A stretch of 64,000 bases of DNA from Cohnella pontilimi (GTDB lineage: Bacteria; Bacillota; Bacilli; Paenibacillales; Paenibacillaceae): positions 186,001-250,000 of the forward strand of contig NZ_SUPK01000008.1 of the NCBI RefSeq assembly GCF_005049045.1, given 5' to 3'. The notes below the pieces were generated by a model. It was not told where the DNA came from. It saw only the letters and a list, made by a program, of their open reading frames with translations, and ran no database searches. Both the position numbers and the translations under genes were made by a program. Positions 45,199-54,359 of this stretch are shown here, piece after piece. Numbering within the stretch: the stretch's first letter is position 1; every line of letters begins with the position of its first letter.

Positions 45199-45250
45199 AA
45201 AAAGCCGTTCGGACGACGAGGATTTCCCTCTTCGTTCGAACGGCTTTTTT
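45199..45250. terminator. Bidirectional terminator
   Basis: AAAAAGCCGTTCG (45199-45211) pairs with CGAACGGCTTTTT (45237-45249), serving both the surface protein gene and the convergent isomerase gene. Confidence 0.9.
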
Positions 45251-45256
45251 CTATGT

Positions 45257-46084
45257 TTACAGATAGGGCTCCACGATGCGTTGAATCCGTTCCAGCCCTT
45301 CGAACATGTCGCCCTGTCCGTCGTAAATCAGCACGATCGCGCCGTTATAACCGGAAGCTTTCATTACATCCAAACAGTGCCGGTATTCGGTTACGTCCGG
45401 TATCCCGTCCTCGTTGTATTGGGCTTTGGCGTGGACGGAGACGCTGTGCGGCAAGGTTACTGCGAATTCCTCATATTTGGAAGGCGGCTTGAAATTGCCG
45501 AAATCCGTAATCATGCCGACTTTGTCTCCGGTTTCCTGCAAGAGGCGCGCGCAGCTTTCCCCTGTCGACGTGAGGGAACCGAAATTTTCCGTGATGACTC
45601 GAACTCCGCGGCCAGAGGCATATTCAGCCAACTCGCAAAGCGCTGTGGCCGAAACGCGGATGGCATTCTCGTCCGAAGGCGGAGCTTCGCCGGCCATCAC
45701 GCGAATTTGCTTGGCGCCTGCCCATGCCGCAATATCGATCCATCGACGGATGAAGTGAAGATCGGCCTCATATCTCAGCTCATCGGCGGCCGTCAAATCC
45801 CCGTAATCCAGCAGCAGTGTATCGAAGGCAATACCGGCGGTGGAAAAAGACTCGCGAAGCTGCTCCAGATAAGCGTTCTCGGTAGAAGGGAAGTGAAAAT
45901 GGCACACCTCCACCGCCCGATATCCCCGTCTTGCCGCTTCGGCCGGAAGCTCAAGCAACGTTAGCAGCTGCGGCTGAGCCTCTTCTCTCGTTTTCTGCGT
46001 ACCTGCTGCCTCATCCCACTCCGTCCAACGGAGAGGTCCTAGCAAGCGATGAAGACTCCAGGTGCTTATGGATAAATAAGACAT
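45257..46084 (-). CDS. Sugar phosphate isomerase/epimerase-like TIM-barrel protein
   Basis: 275 residues of the xylose-isomerase-like (AP endonuclease 2) barrel family. Typical metal-site positions are visible: YRAVEVCHFHFP, VRVITENFGSL with the metal Glu, GMITDFGNF with the Asp, SVSVHAKAQYN with the His, and GAIVLIYDGQGD near the end. These proteins isomerise or epimerise sugars or inositols. It is divergent from the LacI gene across an operator region, so it likely belongs to the same sugar regulon. Confidence 0.85.
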   Translation of the reverse strand: MSYLSISTWSLHRLLGPLRWTEWDEAAGTQKTREEAQPQLLTLLELPAEAARRGYRAVEVCHFHFPSTENAYLEQLRESFSTAGIAFDTLLLDYGDLTAADELRYEADLHFIRRWIDIAAWAGAKQIRVMAGEAPPSDENAIRVSATALCELAEYASGRGVRVITENFGSLTSTGESCARLLQETGDKVGMITDFGNFKPPSKYEEFAVTLPHSVSVHAKAQYNEDGIPDVTEYRHCLDVMKASGYNGAIVLIYDGQGDMFEGLERIQRIVEPYL

Positions 46085-46221
46085 ACGATTCCTCCTTGAA
46101 TCGTGATATGGCTTTGTATCTTTTAATTATAACCGATTGCTAGGGTGGCAGCGCGACACCAAATCTACGACATTCTTCGCCGGCAACGCTGTCGAATCTG
46201 GGATGTCGCAATCGCTTACAA

Positions 46222-46233
46222 CGAAACGTTTCG
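46222..46233. promoter_or_regulatory. LacI-type operator, distal
   Basis: A perfect 12-bp palindrome CGAAACGTTTCG, identical to the one at 46321, on the isomerase side of the divergent region. Confidence 0.75.
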
Positions 46234-46320
46234 ATCTGATAAGTTAGGGATAAGTATTGTATAAAAGTAGACTATTGACGAGGTAATGAAATTATCATAA
46301 GCTAATGTCGTAACGATAAT

Positions 46321-46332
46321 CGAAACGTTTCG
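46321..46332. promoter_or_regulatory. LacI-type operator, proximal
   Basis: A second perfect CGAAACGTTTCG, 44 bp before the LacI start and 99 bp from the first copy. A TTGACG -35-like box lies between the two at 46275-46280. The pair suggests looping and control of both divergent genes. Confidence 0.78.
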
Positions 46333-46376
46333 AGAAATCGTTTACAGGAAAATTCGACATTGATTGGAGTCAAGCT

Positions 46377-47372
46377 ATGGCCACAATCAAAGATGTAGCG
46401 AAGCTGGCCGGCGTGGCTGTATCGACCGCATCAATCGCTTTAAATGGGGACAGCAAGGTGACTCCCTCTACCCGCCAGAAAGTGCTGGAAGCGGCGCTCC
46501 GGCTGAACTACCAGAAGAACGGTTTCGCAATGGACTTGAAGCGAAGCCAGACGAGGACAATCGCTCTCATTCTCAGCGACTTGTCGGGTCCGTATTACTC
46601 GGAGCTGATCAGAAGCGTGCAGGAGGTGACGCTGTCCAAAGGTTACGATCTCATCGCCTGCAGTTCAGTAGGCGGACGTGACTCCACCGCGGTGAAATTT
46701 TTGCGGGAGAAGCGCGTGGACGGAGCCATCGTACTGGCGCACAACATTTCCGACGAGGACATCTTGGACGCGGCGCGCGAACGATTTCCGATCGTGGTGC
46801 TGGACCGTGTTCTCCAAGGCGAGTTCATTATCCAGGTGCTGGTTGACGGCATGCAAGGCGGTTACTCGGCGGCGGATTACTTGATCCGCAAAGGACACCG
46901 CAGCATCGCGTTCATCAGCGGTCCGCCGAACTCGTACGATAACCGGCAGCGCTATGAGGGTTTTCGCAAAGCGTTGGAAGAGCATGGAATCGCGGAGATG
47001 CCGAAATGGAATTTGTCGGGGGGCTTTCAGCAGGAAGGCGGCTATCAAGCTACCAAAATGCTGGTCATGCAAGGGGATTTGCCGTCGGCTGTGTTTTACG
47101 CCAACGACGAGATGGCTTTGGGCGGTCTGAAAGCGTTCGCAGAAGCGGGCATCCGTGTGCCGGAGGACGTATCGGTAATCGGTTACGACGATATCCAGCT
47201 GGCGGAATACACCCGGCCGGGGTTGACGACGATCCGGCAGCCCAAGTACGAAGCGGGGGCATTGTCCGCGCACATCTTGTTCCAATGCGTGGAAAAGCAC
47301 ACCGTCGACAACAAAGATTACAAACTTGCGGTAGAGCTCGTGGAACGGGGTTCCTGTCGCGCGGTCAACTGA
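46377..47372 (+). CDS. LacI-family transcriptional regulator
   Basis: 331 residues. The N-terminal helix-turn-helix is TIKDVAKLAGVAVSTASIAL, followed by a hinge and a periplasmic-binding-like effector domain (RTIALILSDLSGPYYSELI to YDDIQLAEYTRPGLTTIRQP). The effector is probably a glucoside or its breakdown product, because a GH1 glucosidase gene follows. Two palindromic operators lie upstream. ATG 46377 has a GATTGGAG site. Confidence 0.93.
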   Translation: MATIKDVAKLAGVAVSTASIALNGDSKVTPSTRQKVLEAALRLNYQKNGFAMDLKRSQTRTIALILSDLSGPYYSELIRSVQEVTLSKGYDLIACSSVGGRDSTAVKFLREKRVDGAIVLAHNISDEDILDAARERFPIVVLDRVLQGEFIIQVLVDGMQGGYSAADYLIRKGHRSIAFISGPPNSYDNRQRYEGFRKALEEHGIAEMPKWNLSGGFQQEGGYQATKMLVMQGDLPSAVFYANDEMALGGLKAFAEAGIRVPEDVSVIGYDDIQLAEYTRPGLTTIRQPKYEAGALSAHILFQCVEKHTVDNKDYKLAVELVERGSCRAVN

Positions 47373-47420
47373 CCGGCAACAGCAGTCAAGATCATCGTAC
47401 CCAAACGGGAGGACACAATC

Positions 47421-47921
47421 GTAAAAAAAACTTGGAGTTTTGCTCTGGCACTTGTAATCGCTTTCTCTTTCATCCTTACCGCGTGCGGCGGCAAAAGCAA
47501 AAATGACGCGGCAAGCACGGACTCTGCATCCCCTTCTGCCAGTGCATCCGGATCTCCGAGCGCAAGCGATGCTGCATTGAGCGGCGAAGTCAAAGTCATG
47601 GTTCCTGGCGGCGGCAACTATCTGAAGTACGTGCAAGACACGATCGCCAAGCAATATATGGAGAAGAACCCGGGCGTTACGGTGAAAGTCGAGCAAGAGC
47701 CGGAAGGCGGACAGCTGACGGCGCGTATCGCAGCCGGTGACCTGCCGGACGTATATGTCGGCGTGTTCGGCTACCAGCCTGCTAAGTTCGCGAAGGACAA
47801 GCTGATCGTGATCTCAAGGACATGCCGGGAGCTGCCGAGCTGTTCGACCGTATCGCGCCTGTCGGTTTTGTTCGTACTGTCGGACGCGGAGACGGAATAT
47901 CATTTTAACCAACAACCTTAA
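47421..47921 (+). pseudogene. Decayed sugar ABC transporter substrate-binding lipoprotein gene
   Basis: Translation from 47421 gives a lipoprotein signal (FALALVIAFSFILTACGG), a Ser/Ala linker and the start of a family 1 sugar-binding protein (VKVMVPGGGNYLKYVQDTI, AAGDLPDVYVGVFGYQPAKFAKDKL). Three lesions are visible. The codon after the GGAGG site is GTA (or ATC), not a start codon. Near 47806 the frame shifts by one base; the other frame reads DLKDMPGAAELFDRIAP. The coding region ends after about 165 codons, whereas such proteins need more than 400. The two permease genes expected next are absent. Confidence 0.8.
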
Positions 47922-47942
47922 TCTGGGAAGGAGAAACGCAGC

Positions 47943-49292
47943 ATGAGCCACAACACATTCCCGGATGGTTTTATCTGGGGCACGGCAACATCCGCCTTTC
48001 AAATCGAAGGTGCGCCGTACCAAGGCGGCAAGGGCGAATCGATTTGGGACCGCTTTTGTCATACGCCGGGCAAGGTAGCGGGCGGAGACACGGGTGACAC
48101 GGCATGCGATCACTACCACCGTTATAAGGAGGACATCGCGCTCCTCGCGGAGCTCGGCATTCCGAATTACCGGTTCTCGATCGCCTGGCCCCGCATTTTT
48201 CCGGAGAAGGGCAAAGTGAATCCGGAGGGTGTGAAGTTTTATCACAACTTGCTCGACGAGCTGGCCAATTACGGGATCGAGCCGATGGCGACCATTTTCC
48301 ATTGGGACCTCCCGCAATGGATGCAGGACGAAGGCGGCTGGGCGAGCCGGGAGATCGTACCGCAGTTTCTCGAATACGCCGAACTGCTGTTCCGTGAGTA
48401 CGGAGGTCGCGTGAACAAGTGGAACACGATCAACGAACCGTGGGTCGTGTCGATGCTCGGACATGGCACCGGCGACAACGCGCCCGGCCATACCGATTGG
48501 TACGAGGCGCTGACCGTCGCGCACCATGTGCTTTTGTGTCATGGGCTGACCGTTCGCCGCTACAAGGAAATGGGCTTCAAGGGCGACATCGGCGTCGTGC
48601 TGAATTTTACGCCGGCTTATGCGGCTACCGATTCGGAGGAAGACAGGGCGGCGGCAGCTCGATATGACGGCTATTTCAACACTTGGTTTTTGGATCCGGT
48701 TTTCAAGGGTGCCTATCCGGCGAATATGGTGGCATGGTACGAGTCCAAGCTGGGTCCGCTGCGGTTTATCCAGGACGGCGATCTGGAGATCATGAACACG
48801 CCGGGCGATTTCCTCGCGTTTAACTATTATTCCCGAAATGTGCTGAAAGCCGGCAACGCTTTTCCGTTGATCGACGTGGATTTCGTGGAGACGGATTTGG
48901 ATAAGACCGATATGGGCTGGGACATCCATCCGGAATCGCTGTACCGGCTGCTTACCCGTTTGAAGGAAGAGTATACGCAGCTGCCGTTGTACATTACGGA
49001 GAACGGCGCCGCATACGATTTACCCGTCGTCGACGGCGAGGTGCGGGACGACATCCGCATCAAGTATATCCACGAGCATCTCGAAGCCTGCCACCGGTTC
49101 ATCCGGGAGGGCGGCAACCTGCAGGGCTATTATGTCTGGTCCTTCATGGATAACTTCGAGTGGGCACTCGGCTACCAGAAGCGGTTCGGCATCGTGCACG
49201 TCGATTACGACACACTGGTGCGCACGCCGAAGCAAAGCGCGAAGTGGTACTCCGAAGTCATTCGCCGCAACGGCTTGCCCGAGCGGGTATGA
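47943..49292 (+). CDS. Glycoside hydrolase family 1 beta-glucosidase
   Basis: 449 residues, full length. The family start FIWGTATSAFQIEGA is present. The acid/base Glu165 lies in TINEPW and the nucleophile Glu353 in YITENGA. YYVWSFMDNFEWALGYQKRFGIVHVDYDT closes the barrel with the usual aglycone Trp. It hydrolyses beta-glucosides in the cytoplasm; there is no signal peptide. ATG 47943 follows GGGAAGGAGAAACGCAGC. It is the last gene of the LacI unit and ends in a strong terminator. Confidence 0.95.
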   Translation: MSHNTFPDGFIWGTATSAFQIEGAPYQGGKGESIWDRFCHTPGKVAGGDTGDTACDHYHRYKEDIALLAELGIPNYRFSIAWPRIFPEKGKVNPEGVKFYHNLLDELANYGIEPMATIFHWDLPQWMQDEGGWASREIVPQFLEYAELLFREYGGRVNKWNTINEPWVVSMLGHGTGDNAPGHTDWYEALTVAHHVLLCHGLTVRRYKEMGFKGDIGVVLNFTPAYAATDSEEDRAAAARYDGYFNTWFLDPVFKGAYPANMVAWYESKLGPLRFIQDGDLEIMNTPGDFLAFNYYSRNVLKAGNAFPLIDVDFVETDLDKTDMGWDIHPESLYRLLTRLKEEYTQLPLYITENGAAYDLPVVDGEVRDDIRIKYIHEHLEACHRFIREGGNLQGYYVWSFMDNFEWALGYQKRFGIVHVDYDTLVRTPKQSAKWYSEVIRRNGLPERV

Positions 49293-49300
49293 ATCACAAA

Positions 49301-49335
49301 AAAGGTCAGCTGCCATCGGCAGCTGACCTTTTTTT
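49301..49335 (+). terminator. Terminator of the glucosidase gene
   Basis: AAAGGTCAGCTGCC (49301-49314) pairs with GGCAGCTGACCTT (49318-49330), followed by a run of T. Confidence 0.92.
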
Positions 49336-49593
49336 GCATGCTGGCGGTGGACTTAACCATTCATGGGAGATAAAGAAACACATTTCACTGTTCATTTTGA
49401 CAAATAATTATTGTGTTGACTGCCGTCATGGGAGCCGAGCGGTGAAATCAACGTGCTGATCCCCGGGAGAACCAACTGATCACCCGAATCACGACCCAAT
49501 TAAAGTGCCGAAGCCGCAAAAGAAGGCCTCATTATACGCAACACTCAGAAAATGCGAAGCCGAACCGATACTCCACCGATAAGGAGAAGAGCG

Positions 49594-50079
49594 ATGCCGA
49601 ATAATAAAAAGAAAAAGCTGACGCCGGTACAACAGGAATATCAGCAGCTCGCGAAAAAGCGGGAGCCGTCGAGACCGGTCTTCGCCAACTGCCTCCGCGC
49701 TTTCCTTGTCGGAGGCATCATCTGTGTCATCGGGCAGGGCATTCAGGAGATGTTCGTCCATTGGGCCGGGTTCGATGAGAAAAAAGCGAGCAGTCCGACT
49801 GTGGCTGTTTTGATTATTTTGTCGATCGTCCTCACTAGTTTCGGCATCTACGACAAAATCGGGCAGTGGGCTGGTGCAGGCTCAGCGGTTCCCGTGACGG
49901 GCTTCGCCAACTCCATGTCTTCAGCAGCCATCGAACACAGAAGTGAAGGGCTCGTATACGGTGTCGGCGCCAAAATGTTCAAAATTGCCGGACCGGTTAT
50001 CGTATTCGGAACGGTGGCGGCTTTCATCATTGCCCTGTTGCACATGATCTTCAATCCCGACATTGTAGGAGGATCCTGA
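49594..50079 (+). CDS. spoVAC: Stage V sporulation protein AC
   Basis: 161 residues with a basic N-terminus and four to five helices. FLVGGIICVIGQGIQEMF, FGIYDKIGQWAGAGSAVPVTGFANSM and EHRSEGLVYGVGAKMFKIAGPVIVFG are the SpoVAC signature. The protein forms part of the dipicolinic acid channel in the spore inner membrane; SpoVAC itself behaves as a mechanosensitive channel in Bacillus. ATG 49594 follows AAGGAGAAGAGCG. First gene of a three-gene operon; the sigma-G promoter could not be identified with confidence. Confidence 0.95.
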   Translation: MPNNKKKKLTPVQQEYQQLAKKREPSRPVFANCLRAFLVGGIICVIGQGIQEMFVHWAGFDEKKASSPTVAVLIILSIVLTSFGIYDKIGQWAGAGSAVPVTGFANSMSSAAIEHRSEGLVYGVGAKMFKIAGPVIVFGTVAAFIIALLHMIFNPDIVGGS

Positions 50080-50081
50080 TC

Positions 50082-51101
50082 ATGTTGAAAGGACATCAAA
50101 GCTGGATATTTGAAAAAAAACCGGTTATACGTGCAGCAGCCACCGTAGTCGGTCCTTTCGAAGGACAAGGTCCGCTGTCGAACGATTTCGACATCGTGCA
50201 CGGAGATTTGATGGCCGGTCAAGACAGCTGGGAAAAAGCGGAGCGCACCCTGATGGAGGAAGCCGGGAAGCTGGCCATTGAGAACGCGGGCTTGACCAAA
50301 GAGCAAGTGAACTTCTACATCGGCGGCGACCTGATGAATCAGATCATCAGCACCAGCTTCGCCGCCCGTACGTTAACCATTCCTTATATCGGGGTGTTCG
50401 GAGCCTGCTCCACCTCGATGGAAAGTTTGGCTTTAGCCGCCATGATCGTCAACTCAGGATCGGCACAATTTGCGCTTGCCGGAGCGTGCAGCCACAATGC
50501 TTCGGCGGAGAAGCAATTCCGTTATCCCACCGAATACGGATCGCAGAAGCCTCCTACCGCACAATTCACCGTTACCGGAGCCGGAGCGTGCGTGTTGTCG
50601 CAGGAAGGGCAAGGCCTCCATGTCACTTCCGCCACGATCGGCAGGATCGTCGACATGGGGATCAAAGACCCTTTCAATATGGGGGCGGCGATGGCACCGG
50701 CGGCGGTGGATACGATTGAAGCCCATTTTCGGGACATGCAGCTCGAACCCGGTTATTATGATCTGATTGTGACGGGTGATTTATCCAAAATCGGGTATGC
50801 GATCGCCAACGATTTGTTCAACAAGCATAAATTTCCGATCGAACAAACCCAATATCAAGATTGCGGCATGCTGATCTACGATTACCAAAAACAACAGGTA
50901 CAAGCCGGAGCGAGCGGTTGCGCATGTTCCGCGGTCGTGACTTACGGACACTTGCTCAAACGGATGAGGAAAGGGGAATTGAGACGGATTTTGGTTGTCG
51001 CCACGGGCGCGCTGCTCTCCCCGATTTCGTATCAACAAGGGGAAAGCATTCCATGCATCGCACATGCCGTATCCATCGAAGGCGAGGTGGAGCCGAAATG
51101 A
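50082..51101 (+). CDS. spoVAD: Stage V sporulation protein AD
   Basis: 339 residues, soluble, with a thiolase/ketoacyl synthase-like fold, [20 protein letters not shown] holding the cysteine. SpoVAD binds dipicolinic acid and is needed for its uptake into the forespore. It starts 2 bp after spoVAC behind AGGAGGATCCTGATC and overlaps spoVAE by 4 bp. Confidence 0.95.
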   Translation: MLKGHQSWIFEKKPVIRAAATVVGPFEGQGPLSNDFDIVHGDLMAGQDSWEKAERTLMEEAGKLAIENAGLTKEQVNFYIGGDLMNQIISTSFAARTLTIPYIGVFGACSTSMESLALAAMIVNSGSAQFALAGACSHNASAEKQFRYPTEYGSQKPPTAQFTVTGAGACVLSQEGQGLHVTSATIGRIVDMGIKDPFNMGAAMAPAAVDTIEAHFRDMQLEPGYYDLIVTGDLSKIGYAIANDLFNKHKFPIEQTQYQDCGMLIYDYQKQQVQAGASGCACSAVVTYGHLLKRMRKGELRRILVVATGALLSPISYQQGESIPCIAHAVSIEGEVEPK

Positions 51102-51448
51102 TTTTTCTTTGGGCTTTTCTCCTAGGCGGATTGATTTGCGTGATCGGACAAATATGCTTTGACGTGTTCAAAATGACGCCCGCGCATACGATGACCTCAT
51201 TGGTCGTGCTGGGTGCCGTTTTGGACGGGCTCGGCCTTTACGACCCGCTCATTAAGTTCGCGGGCGCCGGAGCCTCAGTGCCGATTACAAGCTTCGGCAA
51301 CTCGCTGGTGCACGGAGCGCTGCAGGAGTTGCGGAGCGACGGCTGGATTGGCGCTATAACGGGCATTTTCGAAGTGACGAGCGCCGGGATCTCCGCCGCG
51401 ATCATCTTTTCTTTCCTGGCCGCGGTATTGGTGAGGCCTAAGGGCTGA
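51098..51448 (+). CDS. spoVAE: Stage V sporulation protein AE (SpoVAEb type)
   Basis: 116 residues with four helices and the motifs [16 protein letters not shown] and [30 protein letters not shown], clearly related to SpoVAC. It completes the minimal C-D-Eb set of the dipicolinate channel. ATG 51098 overlaps spoVAD. The spoVAA, spoVAB and spoVAF genes are not in this operon. Confidence 0.93.
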   Translation: MIFLWAFLLGGLICVIGQICFDVFKMTPAHTMTSLVVLGAVLDGLGLYDPLIKFAGAGASVPITSFGNSLVHGALQELRSDGWIGAITGIFEVTSAGISAAIIFSFLAAVLVRPKG

Positions 51449-51471
51449 TCGTATGAATCCTTCATGAAAAG

Positions 51472-51503
51472 AAGCCGGAGCTCCCTCGAAGCCGGCTTTC
51501 TTT
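51472..51503 (+). terminator. Hairpin after spoVAE
   Basis: AAGCCGG (51472-51478) pairs with CCGGCTT (51492-51498), followed by TCTTTG. Modest U-tract. Confidence 0.6.
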
Positions 51504-51510
51504 GTTTTAT

Positions 51511-51792
51511 CTAAAGTCGAAAGAAAACCTTTTTAAAAGCCCCGATGATTTTCACTTTCTCGGTTCCGTTATGGACAGTGAAAATGGTGAAAATTTTATA
51601 GTCGTCTGCTGTGGTCATCAGTTTAATCGCTTCGGCTCCGAAACTATCCGTGAAGAAACCGAGCAGACCGCTGTTTGTTTCAGGGTTAGCCTCCCGGTAT
51701 TTCTCAACCGCGTAATCGGCGAAATTGTCCAAAGTAGGATTCGTCGCCCACATCGCAAATAAAAGCAAGAAGAGAAGAAAATAACGCTTCAC
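51511..51792 (-). CDS. DUF4359-like small secreted or membrane protein (93 aa)
   Basis: A signal or anchor helix (3-16) is followed by ATNPTLDNFADYAVEKY and a C-terminal TTADDYKIFTIFTVHNG...KIIGAFKKVF. This layout, ATNP after the helix and DYKIFTIFTV near the end, matches DUF4359 proteins. Role unknown. The start is GTG 51792 with a TTGGAGTGATGGT site. Convergent with spoVAE. Confidence 0.7.
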   Translation of the reverse strand: MKRYFLLFLLLFAMWATNPTLDNFADYAVEKYREANPETNSGLLGFFTDSFGAEAIKLMTTADDYKIFTIFTVHNGTEKVKIIGAFKKVFFRL

Positions 51793-51951
51793 ACCATCAC
51801 TCCAAGGCAGAATGTCATGTCAATTCAGTTTCAGGTGTTATCGTACCATCTGCTCTCTTCGTTGCAAATACTTACTTGCTCACTGCATTTCCAAGATGGC
51901 TGATGTATGATAAAGGCGTGCAGCATCTTACCTCGGCAGGGGACGATTCCT

Positions 51952-52719
51952 ATGCTCATCCTTTACTTATTGTTCGCGGCGATCTTGATTGATCTTCTAT
52001 TTATCGTTCCGACCCAGTGGCTCAAGGTGGAGAGGATTCATTACCCTTGCGGCTTGGGTATCCGAATCTTGCAAATCAGCGACCTTCACGTGGAGAGGCT
52101 TCGGATCGGCTGCGGAAGACTGAAACGATTGATCCGACAGGAAAAACCGGACTACATTTTTCTCACCGGCGACTTTACGAGGAATTCCAAATACTTGTCC
52201 AAAGTGAGGCAATACGCGGAAGCGATTTGTTCCCTAGGCATCCCCGTGTTCGCCGTATTGGGCAACCATGATTACAAGCTGTCCGCCATGGGTTTGCAGC
52301 GACTTGTGCAGATGTTGGAAAATGCCGGTGTGAAGGTTTTGAGGAACGAATCCACCGAGACAGCCAGTGTTCAAATCATCGGGATAGACGATTTCACGAG
52401 CAAGAAAAGCAAAGTCGATGAAGCTTATCGTCTGGTCGATTCCCGCAAACCTTCAATTGTGTTAACCCACACGCCTGAACTGGTGCTTCATATGAAGCGC
52501 AAGTATACCTACTTGATGGCCGGCCATCTCCACGGCAAGCAGTTCAACATCCCCTTCTTCTTTCGATTCGTCAACAAGGGCGTGCTCGCAGCCAGCGGGA
52601 TTTACAAAGGATTGCATCAAGGAGAGTATGGCCCGTTCTATATCTCTGCAGGGATTGGCCAAGCCGGCTTCAACGCCCGGTTGTTCATTCGGAGTGAAGT
52701 TTCGATTCATTACTTGTAA
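51952..52719 (+). CDS. Membrane-anchored metallophosphoesterase
   Basis: 255 residues. An N-terminal helix (2-20) precedes the calcineurin-like fold with all metal motifs: ISDLHVE, LTGDFTRN, VLGNHDYK, VLTHTPELV and MAGHLHGKQ. It resembles the YkuE/YaeI group, some of which hydrolyse lipid A precursors or cell-envelope phosphoesters. ATG 51952 follows CAGGGGACGATTCCT; the longer frame upstream has no site. The amidase gene follows 37 bp later and may be cotranscribed. Confidence 0.9.
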   Translation: MLILYLLFAAILIDLLFIVPTQWLKVERIHYPCGLGIRILQISDLHVERLRIGCGRLKRLIRQEKPDYIFLTGDFTRNSKYLSKVRQYAEAICSLGIPVFAVLGNHDYKLSAMGLQRLVQMLENAGVKVLRNESTETASVQIIGIDDFTSKKSKVDEAYRLVDSRKPSIVLTHTPELVLHMKRKYTYLMAGHLHGKQFNIPFFFRFVNKGVLAASGIYKGLHQGEYGPFYISAGIGQAGFNARLFIRSEVSIHYL

Positions 52720-52756
52720 TCTATTAAAACTTATGCGGTTATTCTTAGGAGAATCT

Positions 52757-54226
52757 ATGGACAGCTATTTTCAGAGTTACGATAAGCTAGTGGAAGAAGC
52801 GACGATTCCCGAGTTGCAGGCCGCCATGGACAACGGGACCCTAACGTCGAAGGAGCTGGTCCTGTATTATCTTTATCGCATTGCTACATACGATCAAAGT
52901 GGACCTATGTTAAATTCCGTCATCGAATTGAATCCAGATGCGGTGTTTATCGCGGAAGCATTGGATGAGGAACGCAAAGCCAAAGGAGCCCGCAGTCCAT
53001 TACACGGGATTCCGGTTTTGCTCAAAGACAACATCGAAACGGGCGACAAAATGCGCACAACGGCCGGGGCGTTGGCTTTACAGAACCATGTCAGCTCCCG
53101 AGACGCTTTTCTTGTTCAAAAGCTGCGGGCGGCCGGCGCCGTCATTCTGGGTAAAACCAACTTGACCGAATGGGCGAACGGAATGTCGTCGGAGATGTGG
53201 GCCGGATACAGCGCACACGGCGGACAAACGCGTAATCCGTACGGTGAATTTTTTGTCGGCGGATCCAGCTCGGGCTCGGCGGTTTCGGTTGCCTCTAATT
53301 TGACGTCGGTGTCGGTTGGAACGGAGACATCGGCTTCCATTCTCAGCCCCGCAATTCAAAACTCCATCGTCGGAATCAAGCCGACCGTAGGCTTAATCAG
53401 CCGCGCAGGTGTCATTCCGTTCTCCTACTCGCAAGATACTGCAGGACCGATGGGCAGGACCGTAACGGATGCGGCGATCCTATTAGGCGTACTGGCCGGA
53501 AAAGACGATAACGACCCGGCGACCTGGAGAATGAACGGTTCGGTAATGGACTATCGTGCTTTTTTGGATTCGGAAGGACTAAGATCCGCGAGAATAGGAG
53601 TCTATCGGAATTTCACGCTCGAGATGTTCAACGATGAGGAAGAATATGATGAGCGCTTGTTCCAGCAGGCCGTAGATGAACTGAAGCAAGCTGGTGCCCA
53701 AGTCATCGATTCGATTGAAATTCCATCGTTTCACAGAGAGTGGGGTTGGACCAAAGTAAGACACGAGTTCGCGCATGGCGTGGAGAATTATTTGCGGGCC
53801 CTTCCGCCGGCGTCGCCGGTCCATTCTTTACAGGAGCTTGTGGAGTGGAACGAGTCCAGTGCCGACAAGGCTCTCAAGTATGGACAGGACAAATTAAAGC
53901 ACAGAGCAGTGCTGAATCACCCGCTTAGGAACCCGGAATCTATATTGGAATGGGTTTCCGACCTCTATTACGCACGAAAAGAAGGCCTCGATTATGCCCT
54001 GGAAAAGTACGAACTCGACGCCACTCTTTTTCCTTCCTATATTGGAGCCGATATTTCTGCCAGAGCCGGTTATCCGTCCGTAGCGGTACCTGCAGGATTT
54101 AAGCCAAGCGGCAGGCCATTCGGGATCACGTTTGCCGGAAAAGCGTTCAGTGAGCCTGCCCTCATCCGGATGGCATATGCCTTCGAGCAGCGCACCAAAC
54201 ACAGGAGAAAGCCGATTTTCAAATAG
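52757..54226 (+). CDS. Amidase (amidase signature family)
   Basis: 489 residues. The Ser-cisSer-Lys triad is visible: Lys90 in PVLLKDNIETG, the cis-Ser in VGGSSSGSA (170-172) and the nucleophile Ser194 in GTETSASILSPA. The nucleophile loop departs from the usual GGS by having SAS. LRNPESILEWVSDLYYARKEGLDYALEKY is typical of the cytoplasmic AS enzymes of Bacillus. Substrate unknown. ATG 52757 follows TTAGGAGAATCT. Confidence 0.9.
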   Translation: MDSYFQSYDKLVEEATIPELQAAMDNGTLTSKELVLYYLYRIATYDQSGPMLNSVIELNPDAVFIAEALDEERKAKGARSPLHGIPVLLKDNIETGDKMRTTAGALALQNHVSSRDAFLVQKLRAAGAVILGKTNLTEWANGMSSEMWAGYSAHGGQTRNPYGEFFVGGSSSGSAVSVASNLTSVSVGTETSASILSPAIQNSIVGIKPTVGLISRAGVIPFSYSQDTAGPMGRTVTDAAILLGVLAGKDDNDPATWRMNGSVMDYRAFLDSEGLRSARIGVYRNFTLEMFNDEEEYDERLFQQAVDELKQAGAQVIDSIEIPSFHREWGWTKVRHEFAHGVENYLRALPPASPVHSLQELVEWNESSADKALKYGQDKLKHRAVLNHPLRNPESILEWVSDLYYARKEGLDYALEKYELDATLFPSYIGADISARAGYPSVAVPAGFKPSGRPFGITFAGKAFSEPALIRMAYAFEQRTKHRRKPIFK

Positions 54227-54359
54227 ATGAAAACCGATGCGGGGTTCGGAATTTGCGGATGCCCGCTATTTTTTTGCGCGTTAACGCTTTCCGGATGAAT
54301 TATAATGATTACAGCGGTTACATTTTGCGGCGTTCAACCTGACCATGGGAGAAGAACGG

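Noticed and set aside
49337-49593. Sigma-G promoter of the spoVA operon
   Set aside because: A CATTATAC box occurs at 49530, but no acceptable -35 element lies at the right distance, so no site was called.
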